Shown here piece after piece: positions 36,658 through 48,149 of a stretch of 64,000 bases of DNA. This stretch comes from Phocoena phocoena. Its lineage: Eukaryota > Chordata > Mammalia > Artiodactyla > Phocoenidae. The DNA lies in contig NC_089234.1 of NCBI RefSeq assembly GCF_963924675.1, positions 22,845,668-22,909,667 of the forward strand. The letters run 5' to 3'. How positions within the stretch are numbered: the stretch's first letter is position 1; every line of letters begins with the position of its first letter. The notes below the pieces were generated by a model that was not told the DNA's origin, did not search any database, and worked only from the letters and a program-made list of their open reading frames with translations. Made by a program: the position numbers and the translations under genes.

Positions 36658-37130
36658 TTGACTTTTTGTTTTTTTATGTTCCATATATAAATGAAACCAT
36701 GCAATACCATCTTCCTCTGTCTGATTTATTTTACTTAGCGTGATGCCCCTGCGGTTCACCCACGATGTTGCAAATGACAAGCTTTCCTTATTTCTTAAAG
36801 TTTAATAATACTTTATTGGGTATACGTACCATATTCTCTTCATCCTTTCATTCATCAGTGGATGCTTAGGTTGTCTTCAAACCTTGGCTATTGTGAATAC
36901 TGCAATAAACATCAGAGTAGAGATATCTCTTTGAAATAATAATTTTGTTTCCTTGGGATATATATGCAGGAGTAGCACTGCTCGATTTATGGTAGTTGTA
37001 TTTTAATTTCTTTAGAATCTTCCATACTATTTTTCCATAGTAGTTGTACCAGTTTACATTCTCAACAACAGTAAACAGGATTTCACTTTTCTCTATATCC
37101 TCCCTTGTTCTTTCTTCTCTTTTTGACAAG
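36658..37130 (-). mobile_element. Right part of the older split L1 ('L1-D'), ORF2 C-terminal end, antisense
   Basis: It resumes with the reversed junction between 3' UTR and ORF2 ('ttccatatataaatgaaacc') and continues into ORF2. The minus-strand frame at 36866-37129 ends YSDVYCSIHNSQGLKTT, matching the conserved segment before the ORF2 C terminus. It continues the text interrupted at 30675. Confidence 0.78.
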
Positions 37131-37385
37131 ATATCCTTGTCTTTAACTTGACAATTTTATTGTAATGTCTCAGTGTGGGTCTCTTTGATTTTACCTTATT
37201 TGGTGCCTTTTAGGATTCCTGCATCTGGATGTCTGTTTCTTTCTCCACTTTAGGGAATTTATCAGCCATTATTTCTTTGGGTAAGCTTTCTGCCCCTTTC
37301 TCGCTTCTCCTTCTGTGACCCTCTGCAACGTGAATATTGGTCAGCTTGCTGGTTTGCAACTCCGTTAAGTAAATATCAAAGAACA
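37131..37385 (-). mobile_element. L1 ORF1 fragment, antisense
   Basis: Reversed ORF1 text parallel to that of L1-A near 35.15-35.35 kb: 'cagtgtgggtctctttgatt', 'ggatgtctgtttctttctcc'. It is about 250 bp, with no intact frame. Confidence 0.65.
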
Positions 37386-38465
37386 ATTGCTGGATCATAT
37401 GGTAAGAGTGCATTTTGTTTTGTAAAAACTGCCAAACTGTCTTTCAAAGTGACTATCATTTTGCGTTTCCACCACCAATGTATGAGTGTTCCTATTGTTT
37501 TGCATTCTTGCCAGTTTTTGGTGTTGTCAGTGTTTCAGATTTTGGCCATTCTAATAGATGTGTAGTGGTATCTCATTTATGTTTTAATTTATATTTTTCT
37601 GATGACATATGGTACGGAATATCTTTTTATATGCTTATTTGATGGCTTGTCTTCTAATCCACTTGATGGCTTGTCTCCTAATCCTCTTGAGTCTTTTACA
37701 GAGGAGAAAATTTTAATGAAGTCTGGCTTACCAATTATTTCTTTCATGGATAGTGTCTTTGTTGTATCTAAAAAGCATCACCATTTCCAAGGCATCTAGG
37801 TTTTCTCCTATGTTATCTTCTAGGGATTTTATAGTTTTTCAATTTACATTTACGTCTGTGATTCATTTTTTTAAAAATTACTACTCTTTATTTATTGGCT
37901 GTGTTTGGGCCTTCATTACCGCATGCAGGCTTTCTCCAGCTGCAGCAAGTGGGGCCTACTCTTCATTGCCGTGTGTGGGTTTATCATTGCGGTGGCTTCT
38001 CTTGTTGCAGAGCATGGGCTCTAGGCACATGGGCTTTCAGTAGTTGTGGCATGTGGGCCCTAGAGCAGGCTCAGTAGTTGCGACACATGGGCTTAGTTGC
38101 GCTGCAGCATGTGGGAACTTCCTGCACCAGGGCTCAAACCCGTGACCCCTACACCACCAGGGAAGTCCCTATGATTCATTTTGAGTTAACTTTTGTGATG
38201 GGTGTAAGGTCCGTGTCTAAATTCTTTTTTTTTGCATGTGAATATCCAGGTTGTTTCAGCATCATTTAAGAGACTGTATTTGCTCCATCTTAATATACTT
38301 TTGCTTCTTTGTCAAAGGTCAGTTAATCTATAAGGGTATATTTCTGGACTCTATATTCTGCTTCATTGATCTCTTTGTTCGTTCACTGATACCATACTGT
38401 GCTGATTACTGTAGAAGTCAGGTAGAGTCAGCCCTCCAACTTTGCTCTTTTCCTTTTATTCTTTG
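37386..38465 (-). mobile_element. Old L1 ORF2 fragment, antisense, split by a CHR-1
   Basis: Reversed ORF2 C-terminal half: 'tggatcatatggtaagagtg', 'tggccattctaatagatgtg', 'tttctcctatgttatcttct'. It resumes after the SINE with 'ttgagttaacttttgtgatgg'. It is heavily diverged. Confidence 0.75.
37870..38169 (-). mobile_element. CHR-1-type SINE, antisense
   Basis: The left end 'ttaaaaattactactctttatttattggctg' is the A-rich tail region, and the right end is 'acaccaccagggaagtccc'. It is flanked by TGATTCATTTT at 37859-37869 and 38172-38182. It is more diverged than the copy at 3.27 kb and lacks some of the segment before the tRNA-like head. Confidence 0.9.
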
Positions 38466-39179
38466 TTTTTAATATGTGGCAAGATGTACTGTATTTGAAC
38501 TGAGAACTTTAGAAAACTTTACTTGTAATGACATTACAATTCCAGTATAGTTTACTTAATTTGAAGCATCCAGAAAGTCATGTTGAAATGTTTGTCAAGG
38601 TCCATTTAAGTAAAGAAGGGACTTGGTAGTGTACTCATGTGAGGAAACAAATCACACTGAGTGGGGGTTTTTATGCATGTCTAATCCTGTTTTGAACTTG
38701 ACATTAGGTCTGTTTGCTATGCTCTGTGTTATAAAGAAACATATATGAATCCTGTCTGAAATTTTCTGGTGCAGTGAATATTTTAGACCTTAAGCTGGCC
38801 TCACAACAGTCTTGTGCTAATATGTTGCAAGTCAGATTTGGCCTGGCATTTAATCAGATTGTGTAATTTCAGGAATATGCATATGATCTTTATGACTGTT
38901 CTTTCTTCAAGATCTTCTTTGCTTTTTTCTCTTTTTTAACCACTAGAACAGTGATTCAATTTTTTTACCTAAATAAAAAGAAAGCAATTCTAGGCTGTAA
39001 ACGAGCAAACAGACAGACATTCAAACCAGATGATTATAGATATTACCAACGTCGAGCTTTCTTATAGTTAGCTCGTAAGTTAATTAATGATTGAAGTATG
39101 AGTAGAATCATCCAGAAAACTAATACTGCTGCAATTTTGTTATTTGTATTAATTTACACAAAGGACTCAGCACTGTACC
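38466..39179. other. Unassigned DNA
   Basis: No supported gene or repeat family. Confidence 0.5.
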
Positions 39180-39400
39180 TGATGCGTGGAAATTAGATAT
39201 TGTCCTGACTTTATCTCATTTACTCCTCACAATAACACTAATCAGTATTATCATTATCTCAATTTTAAAAATAACTGAGGCATGGAGCAGAAAGTTGACA
39301 AGTCACATAGCTAGTGATCCAGAGCTAAGATTCAAACCCAGACTCTCTAAGTAACACGTATACTCAGACTCTTAATCACTATGCGCCAGTGCCCCATGGT
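39180..39400 (-). repeat. MIR SINE, antisense
   Basis: Reverse MIR text: 'tctcatttactcctcacaat', 'attttaaaaataactgaggca', 'catagctagtgatccagagc', 'attcaaacccagactctct'. It is one of the better-preserved MIRs here. Confidence 0.8.
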
Positions 39401-39629
39401 TATTACTAAAAAGCCAAATGCTTATTTTGTGATGATGGAAAGGAAGAGGTACTAGTTAATATATATTAAGTGTTTACCACATGCCAAAATTATAATGATA
39501 ACTTTAATCTCAGAAGATATAAGCCATATTCAGTATTTTCTCTGTTAATACCATTCTTCTCCTAGTCAAATATAATGTGCATTATTATTCATATTATGTA
39601 GGGTTTTTTTTCTTCAGTTTAAGGCAGAG

Positions 39630-40250
39630 ATATTTCTGATACAGCTTAAAATTTTTTTGACTATAATATCCTAAACCTGTTTATTTTGAACTGTTTAAAA
39701 TATATAGAAACATATTTATAAAAAGTATAAAAGATAATCAAATAGCCACATGTGTACTCACCGTACAGATTAAAACACAGAATACTGTTGAAGTGCTGTG
39801 TCCCTTCCCGATCACATCCTTCCTCCCTTCCCCACAGGGATAACCGTTACTTTAAGCGTGTATTTATCATTCTCTTCCTTAAAGACATAATTATAAATTA
39901 TAAGACATAGTTATAAAATGAGACAGTATCCCCATATAAAAGAATCTGTAGCTTTTCATAAATGCTGTTTGACTCTGTGTATTCTATTATGACTTCATTT
40001 TATCAGGCAACATTGTTGATACAATTTATTCTCACTGATGCAGGGTAGCAATAGTTCATTCATTCCCGAATCTGAATATATCCCAATTTATTATACATTT
40101 CCCCTTTCATTTGGTTTGTTTCCAAATTTTGCTGTCATGAGCAATGCTGTTACAAACGTTTGTTTGGTACACTGATTCTAGAGTTTCTCCAAAGGGTAAA
40201 TGCCTGAAAGTGGAAATAATTGGTAAGATATGTGCATTTTCAACCTTACA
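39630..40250 (-). mobile_element. Possible ancient L1 fragment, antisense
   Basis: The order of motifs ('agtagttcattc'-like, 'aatttattatacatttccc', 'gctgtcatgagcaatgctg', 'gagtttctccaaagggtaaat') recalls reversed old L1 ORF2/3' UTR. Divergence is high and the assignment is tentative. Confidence 0.45.
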
Positions 40251-40282
40251 AAATAATGATTTTATTATGTCTCCATCTATCA

Positions 40283-40299
40283 TAGATAGATAGATAGAT
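40283..40299. repeat. (GATA)n short tandem repeat
   Basis: Four GATA/ATAG units followed by related 'tctatctgcatcatctatctc' sequence. Confidence 0.8.
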
Positions 40300-40840
40300 G
40301 TCTACATCATATGTATGTCTATCTGCATCATCTATCTCTAGAGAGAGACTTAGTAGAGAGACTTAGTAATTGACTCAACAGCTATGTAAAATTTGTGATG
40401 TATGGAATAATGACATAGATTCACTCAGGAAATATTAAAAATTGGGAGGAGAGGTGAAGAGGAATTTAAGGGTTATGTAAAGTTAAGAACCCTGATCACA
40501 AATGATCTGGCCATACAGTAATACAGACAATGCTTCAGTGTCAATAAATCTCGACAAGTAGGGACTTTCCATCGTTGTAAATTTCTAAATAGTGGAATCA
40601 AAACCAAAAAGAAATGCAGAAAAACTGAATACTTAAGTTCAGATGCAGTAGGGAAAGGCATATATTTAATTAAATTTTTATTACTCTAATTGGTCAAAGG
40701 TCTCCTGATAGTTTGCTTCACAATTCTTTTGTACAAATATGAGATCAGAGTGTGTATTTTCACTTGTATCAGCTTTTTGCACTTTATTACAAGCCTACAT
40801 TATTAGATAGATATAATTTTGCTGCCTATAAAATTCTTCA

Positions 40841-40992
40841 GGGCTTCCCTGGTGGCACAGTGGTTAAGAATATGCCTACCAATGCAGGGGACATGGATTT
40901 GAGCCCTGGTCCGGGAAGATCCCACACGCCGCGGAGCAGCTGAGCCCGTGCTCAGCAATGAAGACCCAATGCAGCCAAAAATAAATTTAAAA
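40841..40992 (+). mobile_element. Short tRNA-derived SINE of the CHR group, sense
   Basis: It starts GGGCTTCCCTGGTGGCACAG and passes through 'aatgcaggggacatgg' and 'ggtccgggaagatcccac'. It ends early with 'gacccaatgcagccaaaaataaa'. The duplication AAAATTCTTC lies at 40830-40839 and 40993-41002. It has the head of CHR-1/CHR-2 but a different, shorter body, so it may be a CHRS-like or deleted form. Confidence 0.88.
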
Positions 40993-41002
40993 AAAATTCT
41001 TC

Positions 41003-43039
41003 CTTATAGTCAATATTGGTTCCATCTCTTTTTTTTTTTTTTGGAGCCTTCCTCCATACAACCCTGGTCTCATCATCAGTGCCTTGTATTGTTTGTCCTG
41101 CAACAAAGAATGTTGCTCTGGGTACCATTCACGCCTGCCCTCCTCTGGCCATTAATCTTCCTCCCGATATTCTGTCGATCAGAATTTACCTTTGCTGGAT
41201 CCCAGTCTAATTGAGGTTACTCACAGGAGGGATTATTGGGTGCTCCTGGCGTAAGTTATTTTTCATGTCTGCATTTGTGTCCTGTAACTGGAGAAAATGT
41301 CTCTCAAGTTTAAGAAACCAGGATTTTATGGTACTATGACAGGGTAGAGGTAAAGCCATTTCACTTTCTTCACATAACTGCAAAATAAGGATTAGTATCT
41401 TCACCTTACCTTTGGGTCCAGCCCTCCATGTGGGGTTTTATTTTTGAGCAGTAAATTGAACTATAGACAAAATGTGCATCATGAAAGGACTGATCACTAA
41501 GGTAAAGTTTTTATTTATTTTAACACCTGAGTCTAAATAACATTGCCAGAAAGGAGGAGCTGATGAAATGAGGGGCTTTTAATTCCTCAGGCCAAATTTA
41601 GGTGAAATCCCTACCTATCTATATTTTATTGAGGGGAAATGAACAGCCTATGCTTGATCCCCTTTTGAAGAACAGCCTTAAATTTTATTACTGTGGTTTT
41701 GATGAAACAATCACACAATAGGGGCCTGCTCAGTCTTTGCTTAGAGTGAATAGAAAGTACTAACATCTCAAGGTCCCCTTGAAATACATTTGTTCCTTTC
41801 TCAGTTTTTGCTCTTATTAAAAAGAATCTTTATGCAAAAAAACAAACAAGGTATCAAATTGCATACATTAAAAGTTTCTAGATCTGATCATTATAATAAA
41901 TCCTGGAAACTTTTAAGTAGAAGAGAAAATGCAATTGTAAATATCCTCTTCCAGTAACATCTGAATGAGTGTTAAATTCAATTTGAATCCAGACACAAAG
42001 GTCTCTGAGTAACTGTACAGATGTTAAAGCTTCATTCTGCTACCATTTCTGGAACCTGTGGTTTTGCTTTATTGATCTGGCTTTCATGCCCCACAAAGCT
42101 CATAAATATTGTTCAGGCCAAACCTACTCGTTGCTGACCTTCCGATGACTTGGGTTTTATTTGTATGCATCAGCTGCTCTCCCGAACATGATACACACAT
42201 ATATATATACACAGACTATATATCCCTATTATAGAGCTTTCCTTTTTATAAATCATTTAGTTCCATTCTTTATCCTCTACATCCCATGATAACCTGTACT
42301 TACTTAAAACCAAGAGAACACACTACCTGAAATTATTGTGTGTTAGTGATCTGTTTAGTACTTGCAAGAGACTACTAGGTGAAAGGTGACATAGATGAAA
42401 TTAGCTTCTCCCACTTATGCTAATAGCCAATGCCAATTAGTGACTGCCTGGAGGAACTTTGCCCTTAAGAAGGTAACATAGGGACGGCCCCAAGGTGTGT
42501 GTGTTGGGGGGGTAGAGTGGGGGATATTTGAAGTGTCATTGCTGTTCTCTCTTTGGAGATGCCACTAAGGTTAGGAACAGTACTGAAATTTTTAACTGTA
42601 GCGTAAAGAATAAAAGAGACCCCCCAAAGGACCTTTTTCAACTTCTTTGGGGTTCCTTTATCTACTTTTCCTCAAATGAGAGATTAATTTGAGTATATGT
42701 GTAATCTATTGGATACAAAAATTTCCTTCACTGATTCTGGAGTACTCTGCCAGACCTTGGTACTACCTTACCACAATGACTATAGTCACCAGTAATAATA
42801 TTAGAGCTGTTGCTATCCGATGATATTTATTTGCAAGAACCAGATTATTAAATCCTTAAATCTCTTAGTAATGCCCAATCTCTCCTAAATATAATGACTT
42901 TTTAATCGAATAATTTTAGAATCAGATTTAATAAGTATCAGTGCCAAGTACTTGACCCCCTCTAATTTTTTGACATTAGAAACACATTTTTTTAAGATGA
43001 CCAATAGGCAATCTGAAATTATACCTTTTTTCTCTCTGA
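41003..43039. other. Unassigned DNA, with T14 tract and weak MIR trace
   Basis: A run of 14 T at 41029-41042 precedes about 180 bp of higher-GC sequence, which on the minus strand would end in oligo-A, as a retrocopy does. I do not recognise the source. A short MIR-like piece ('cacataactgcaaaataagg') is at about 41365-41410. An AT microsatellite is near 42198-42210. Confidence 0.4.
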
Positions 43040-43232
43040 CAATGTTTCTTAAAGTATTGCCCTTGAACGCTGCATCGTATCATCTAGAGTGACTGCCAAA
43101 AACCCAGATTTCTGGACTGTATCCTAGACCCATTGAACCAGAAGAGCAGGGAGGGGGTAGGATGAAGGAATTTGCATTTTAACCCGCATTCTTCTATCAT
43201 AATTATTTTAGTGATTGACAGTGGCAAAGCAG
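43040..43232 (+). mobile_element. hAT-Charlie MITE fossil (MER5-like)
   Basis: It begins near 'caatgtttcttaaagtattg' and continues with 'gcatcgtatcatctagagtg', 'cccagatttctggactgtat' and 'ggaatttgcattttaac', the order seen in MER5A-type elements. The termini are decayed, and no transposase is expected. Confidence 0.65.
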
Positions 43233-43344
43233 TTATCTGGAACAAATGAAAATTCACACTTTAGCTCCTTTTATTCTGAACATAAGGTGGTGCTAACTAC
43301 TAGGTCATTTTAGGATCCTCCAGTGCTCTCAGTTCTGCCATTCC

Positions 43345-43550
43345 TTTTCTTGTATAATGTGGACCAGGATAATTCTGGTACGTTAGAAGTAAGTTGGGAA
43401 TTGAAGCTCGTCTCGCAAGTCCTGACTCTATCATTTATCAGCTCAGTAAGTGCACAAGCCAGATACCGAGAGTTTCCAAATCTCAGCCACTCATCTGAAA
43501 AATGGGGTTAGTAAGAGTACCTTTCACTTTTGTTTCATGGGATTACTGAT
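43345..43550 (+). repeat. MIR SINE, sense
   Basis: MIR-like order with 'cctgactctatcatttatcag', a decayed core, 'tctcagccactcatctgaaa' and 'atggggttagtaagagtacc'. Confidence 0.6.
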
Positions 43551-46418
43551 GTTGGGACTTTCTTGAGACCTTGGATGTGCTCTAGTGAGGAAAACATAGA
43601 TTGAATATTTATTTTTCCCTAAGTTATTTTTCCTTAAAATCTTTGGTTTTTCTCTGAGCACTTTGCAAAGCTGTTAATTAATAAAGGTACTCCCATTTAC
43701 AATAAAATAGCTCTACAGTGTCTCCTGTTGTTGAAGATGTAGTATATGCAATGACTTCCTAATTAGTCATAATATGGTTAACAGATGGTGAAATTTAAAT
43801 TTGTAGGGGAACAATGTGTGTAAATCTGTATAGGTACCTGGAGCTACATCTGAACCTTTTAAGGATCTAAATATGTAAGCATCATTCTATTTGTGAATAT
43901 GTCAGGGTGTTGTGATTCCAAGAAATGTAAGAAATATAGGGTTGAAATGTGAAACTTACAAAATATTTATGAGTTGATTCACTAACAAAGATAATGCTAA
44001 TAGATTTTGATTCTTTCTCAACTGAGAACCAGAAACCATATTTAAGGATTTGAGACTACTCTTTGGATTACTTGCTGTCAGTCTCTTTCTGTGTGGGTAT
44101 TAGTTCTTGTCGCTCATCACACTGAAGTAGGCTTTGGCGATGCTCAAGGGAAGTTATGCAGTTAAAAAATGTTGTAAGAGCTATCGATGTCTAAGGACAG
44201 GAATCTAGGGGTGACTAGTCAAAAAGATAGATCTTTTCTCACTTTTTAAAATCTTAAATATCTCATAACATGCATAGTTTCTGAAGGTTCACTAAATCAT
44301 CTCAACATAGTTCAAAGAGTTTTACAACATCTATCACATTTGGTTTTGTGTCAGTGTTACTCAATTCATATTACTTTGCCTTATAAATAGCTGGACTACT
44401 CTAGTCAATGGAACAAATAGGACAATTTGTCACTTACCTCCTGATAGAAGATTCTGAAAGAGAAGTATCTTTCCATCTGGGTCTCACTAAAAGCTGTTCT
44501 TGGCTGCTGCCTAGACGACCCACAAGAGGATCTGGTATGCTGCAAGTTATTATTAGTAGGTTACTACTAACAAAGCTTGAAAATAATTTTCTTTAAAAAA
44601 TTGCACAGCTTCAAGCTTTACTTATAACAAACAACCTTATTCTCACACGCAAGCTTCACGACATGCTTTCTTAAGGATAGGAAAGGATAGATTCTTACCT
44701 CACACAAATATTAGCCTTACCTTGTGCGTAGTTCTGAATCGAACATGTGAATATTACGTGGTGTGTGTCATAAAATGAAAAAAAGTTGCGACCTGCTTGC
44801 CTGTAAATTGTATTTTTGCCTCCCGAGAATGCGGAGGGAAGAGTAGTAGTTTAGTGACAAAATCTCTGTGTTCTTCCTTTCTTGGGAAACTGTATACGGT
44901 ACCTTAAACATAAACAAGCATCAGGAGGCTTTTTAATATTTTCTTGGGGCTGTTTGGGTAAACCCTTTGAGCTTGCTATTTGTTTCCTCTGGGATACTTA
45001 TACTTGTTCTAAAGGCTTCTAAAGTTAAGGTAACTTTTATAGATTTTAGGGGTCAAGTTAATTAAACAACAGTAACAAAAATGGTGATGCACCCAGGGAC
45101 CAGCAACAAAGGCAAGCCATTACCGCCCTTGGTCCCGATGGAGGGAAAGGAAGGAGCTATACAACTGGAACCTTTAGAATGTGTTGAGCCATGAAACAGA
45201 GTTCATCCCATAGGACCTGTAATTACTGAGTGTATCTACCAATCAGTAAAGGAGCAGAGGAAGTAAACATCCCAATCTCAGTCTTCCAGTTCCTGACAGT
45301 TCCTCTCACTGGCAAACTCAGCCAAAAGAGAGAAAAGAAGCCCAAGTGACACCGTCCATAGCGGTCAGTATCCCAAAGCACAAGCCAGGCAAAGAAGGGC
45401 AGAGGGTGAGTCTGAGAGGAAAAGGGAGTGTAAACAACAAAAGGATTACCTTGTTAGATGTGAAGCAAAGTAAATTCCTCTTTCCTCCAGGTGACTTTGC
45501 CAACTCCTAATTTCTATGTACTGAAGGGAAAGAAGTGAGCAGAAACATCATGCTAGGGAAATCTGGAGCTAACATATCTATTTCCAAATAGTTCTGTGAC
45601 ATACTGTGATGACTCTTAGTAAGTTAGACTTTTACTTTGGATATTTTAGCTTTAATCAAAAGAGTCCAGGCTAAGCCAGCCTATGTTATTTCTGCATGAA
45701 AATCCAGATGGGAGTGGTGTTTTTCTTTGATGGCTGGTCGGCCTTTGTTGGGACTATGGAAGATAATTTGATGATCTCTCTACTTTATCTGCTTCTGACA
45801 AGTGTGATCTTCTATTTCAGTGTGTGTGTTATTATTTCTGTTCCTAGAAACAAAGGAAGAAAAATTATTAAGCCATTAAAAAACCTTCTGAATATTCATA
45901 ACAATATGCCTGTGCATGGTTATTTAGGACAGGAAGTCAGTATGAGATAAGTTAAAAATGAATCATTTTTCTTCTTCAGTCAGTTTCAGGACAATTACTT
46001 ATGGTTAATCTTCATTATTGCTAAATTATTTTTGTTTGGAGTCTCTCTACTAGCAAAGGTGCGTAGATTGTGGGGAGCCGTCCACATCAAAATTAGTGCT
46101 TGAACAAATAAAATGGTTTACTTGTTATATATTAATCATGGATTAATGTGGGATGGAAATAGAGTTGGCTTAGTAAGTGCTGGAGGTTTTCTTAATCAAA
46201 ATGTGCTTGAGGAATGCTTTTTAAGTGAGAAATGTTTTTTAAGAGAAGGTAGATTAATGACAGATTTCCTAAAAGCGATGAAAGAATGATATGCCTAAAT
46301 ATAAGAGTTGATAATATTGAAGACTTAGCCAAGAGAAGTTACGCACAAAATTTTCCTGACTCCCACCGTATCTGTAATAGATTTTTGAAAAAAGTCTGAC
46401 CAGTAAAATGTATTACAG

Positions 46419-46454
46419 AGTGTATAAAGTTTAAATAGTGTATAAAATTTAAAT
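46419..46454. repeat. Two-copy 18-bp tandem duplication
   Basis: AGTGTATAAAGTTTAAAT at 46419-46436 is followed by AGTGTATAAAATTTAAAT at 46437-46454, with one mismatch. Confidence 0.9.
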
Positions 46455-46557
46455 ATATATTCCATGCAGATATAATTAGGAATACCCATGTATGGGCAAA
46501 GACAGTGAAGAAGACTTGGTGATACTAATTCACCAATTAAACCACTGATGTAATAAC

Positions 46558-46562
<5 letters not shown>

Positions 46563-46594
<32 letters not shown>

Positions 46595-46608
46595 TATATA
46601 TGGCATTT
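46563..46608. repeat. (TA)n microsatellite
   Basis: Long uninterrupted TA run, then 'tgcatatatatgg'. Confidence 0.95.
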
Positions 46609-47719
46609 ATCAGGTTTAAAGTTTTTCCCCCAAATACTGTAGTTAATATGCAAACATATTTTATTATTAATATCATTGTATACCTCACTTTTCCCCACTA
46701 CACTGTATCCCCTTGACTGCAATAATAAATCCCCAGCATATAGGATGAACTCTGGATGATAGGAAGTATTTTAAAATATTATAATGAATGTATAAGTGCT
46801 TTGAATATAAACATTTGTTAAAGTTGAATGAGTTTATGAAATATGATATGAATATATCAAGTTTCAGTTCGAAATAAAGGGAGGCATATATATCACACAT
46901 GAATTTTTTCTTACACAGAACTTGCTAGTATTGGAGGCATTGATAACTCAAGAACATCCTCTCAAGGTATAGTTTCCCTTTGGAAAAATTAAAACTCGAT
47001 AGACTTTAAAAACTTGGATTGTCACAGTTAAAATAGAATTATTTACTTACCTATGTCAGTCATTAATGTCAAAGCCCAAGACATCTTCTCTTATTCCACT
47101 CTGCTGTGTTTGAAGAGATGCTGTTTTGCCTCATAATCATAAGAGAGCTACGCTAGAGCTAGCTATCATACATATGTTTAAGGTAGGAGGATGGGAGAAA
47201 AGAGCAGTGCCAAATGCATCTATACCCTTAAATCAGGAGGAAAAAAGTTTTCCCAGAAATTTATGCATCAAATTTTTGCTTAGGTAACATTGACTGTAAC
47301 TGGACAATTGGGTCTTGTGAGCATGCGTTAAATGAAGAGAGTCAGAAAATACTGGGAAAACTATAAAAGCTTAGTATGCTAGGTTAAGACAAGACTGACT
47401 TCTCTTTAGATTCTGGGTTTTTCATTACAGACACTCTTCGGTGTCTACCCAATAGCCATCCATGTCTCTCACTTCTTCCTTCCTAACAATCCTGAATTGA
47501 TTCATAAGACCAGTTCTTAAGCAAAACGGAGTTACTGAGGATGATTCAGGTAAGGAATCAGTGTGATGCGATAGAATAAACCCTGGTTTAGATATCAAGA
47601 TACCTAGATTTCGGTCCCAACTAGTTCAATAAGCAGCATATTAAAATCAGTCCTCATTATGCTTATTAAGCCATCTATAAAATTTAGAAGGTTAGAAAAG
47701 ATTACTGGATTTCAAAGTA

Positions 47720-48149
47720 CAGATGGTCCCCAACCTATGATGGTGTAAAAGCACTTCACATTCAGTAGAAACCATACTTCAAAATGTGAATTTATGTATC
47801 TTCCCAAGCTAGTGATATGTGGTATGATACTCTTTTGTGATGCTGAGCATTGGCAAGCAAGCTGCAGCTCCCAGTCGGCCAGGTGATACACTTACAGTTG
47901 TTACTGTACCCATACAACCATTCTGTTTTTCACTTTTAGCATTCAATAAGTTACATGAGATATTTAGCACTTTAAATAGTCTCTGTGTTAAATGATTTCG
48001 CCCAACTGTAGGCTCATGTAAATGTTCTGAGCATGTTTAAGGTAGGAAATGTTTAATTTCCCTGATGTTCAGTAGGTTAGGTTTTTCAAATGTGCTTTTG
48101 GCTTACAAAAATACAGTGGTGTATCAGGACGTTCCTCAAGGAAGATCTG
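47720..48149 (+). mobile_element. TcMar-Tigger-type DNA transposon fossil
   Basis: The left terminus is 'cagatggtccccaacctatg', and the right terminus is 'gttcctcaaggaagatctg', a decayed inverted relative. TA flanks both ends (47718-47719 and 48150-48151). Internal text ('gcattcagtagaaacc'-like, 'gctgcagctcccagtc', 'accattctgtttttcac', 'taggttaggtttttcaa') fits a Tigger non-autonomous family I recognise but cannot name with certainty. Confidence 0.78.

Larger units (their letters stand above)
43551..47719. other. Unassigned DNA
   Basis: No gene was recognised. The 45.0-45.5 kb stretch is GC-richer and may be an old LTR, but I cannot name it. Plus-strand frames at 44408-44596 and 45696-45950 have no recognised domain. 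An 18-bp duplication lies at 46419-46454 and a long (TA)n at 46563-46608. A weak MIR-like trace is at about 47560-47690. Confidence 0.45.

Noticed and set aside
44408..44596. Candidate coding exon at 44.4-44.6 kb and another at 45.7-45.95 kb
   Set aside because: No recognised protein family, no convincing splice sites and no neighbouring exon-like frames.
45060..45500. Possible LTR at 45.06-45.5 kb, and likewise at 21.04-21.56 and 26.0-27.1 kb
   Set aside because: The composition and wording feel LTR-like, but I saw no TG...CA ends, polyadenylation signal or paired copy, and could not name a family.
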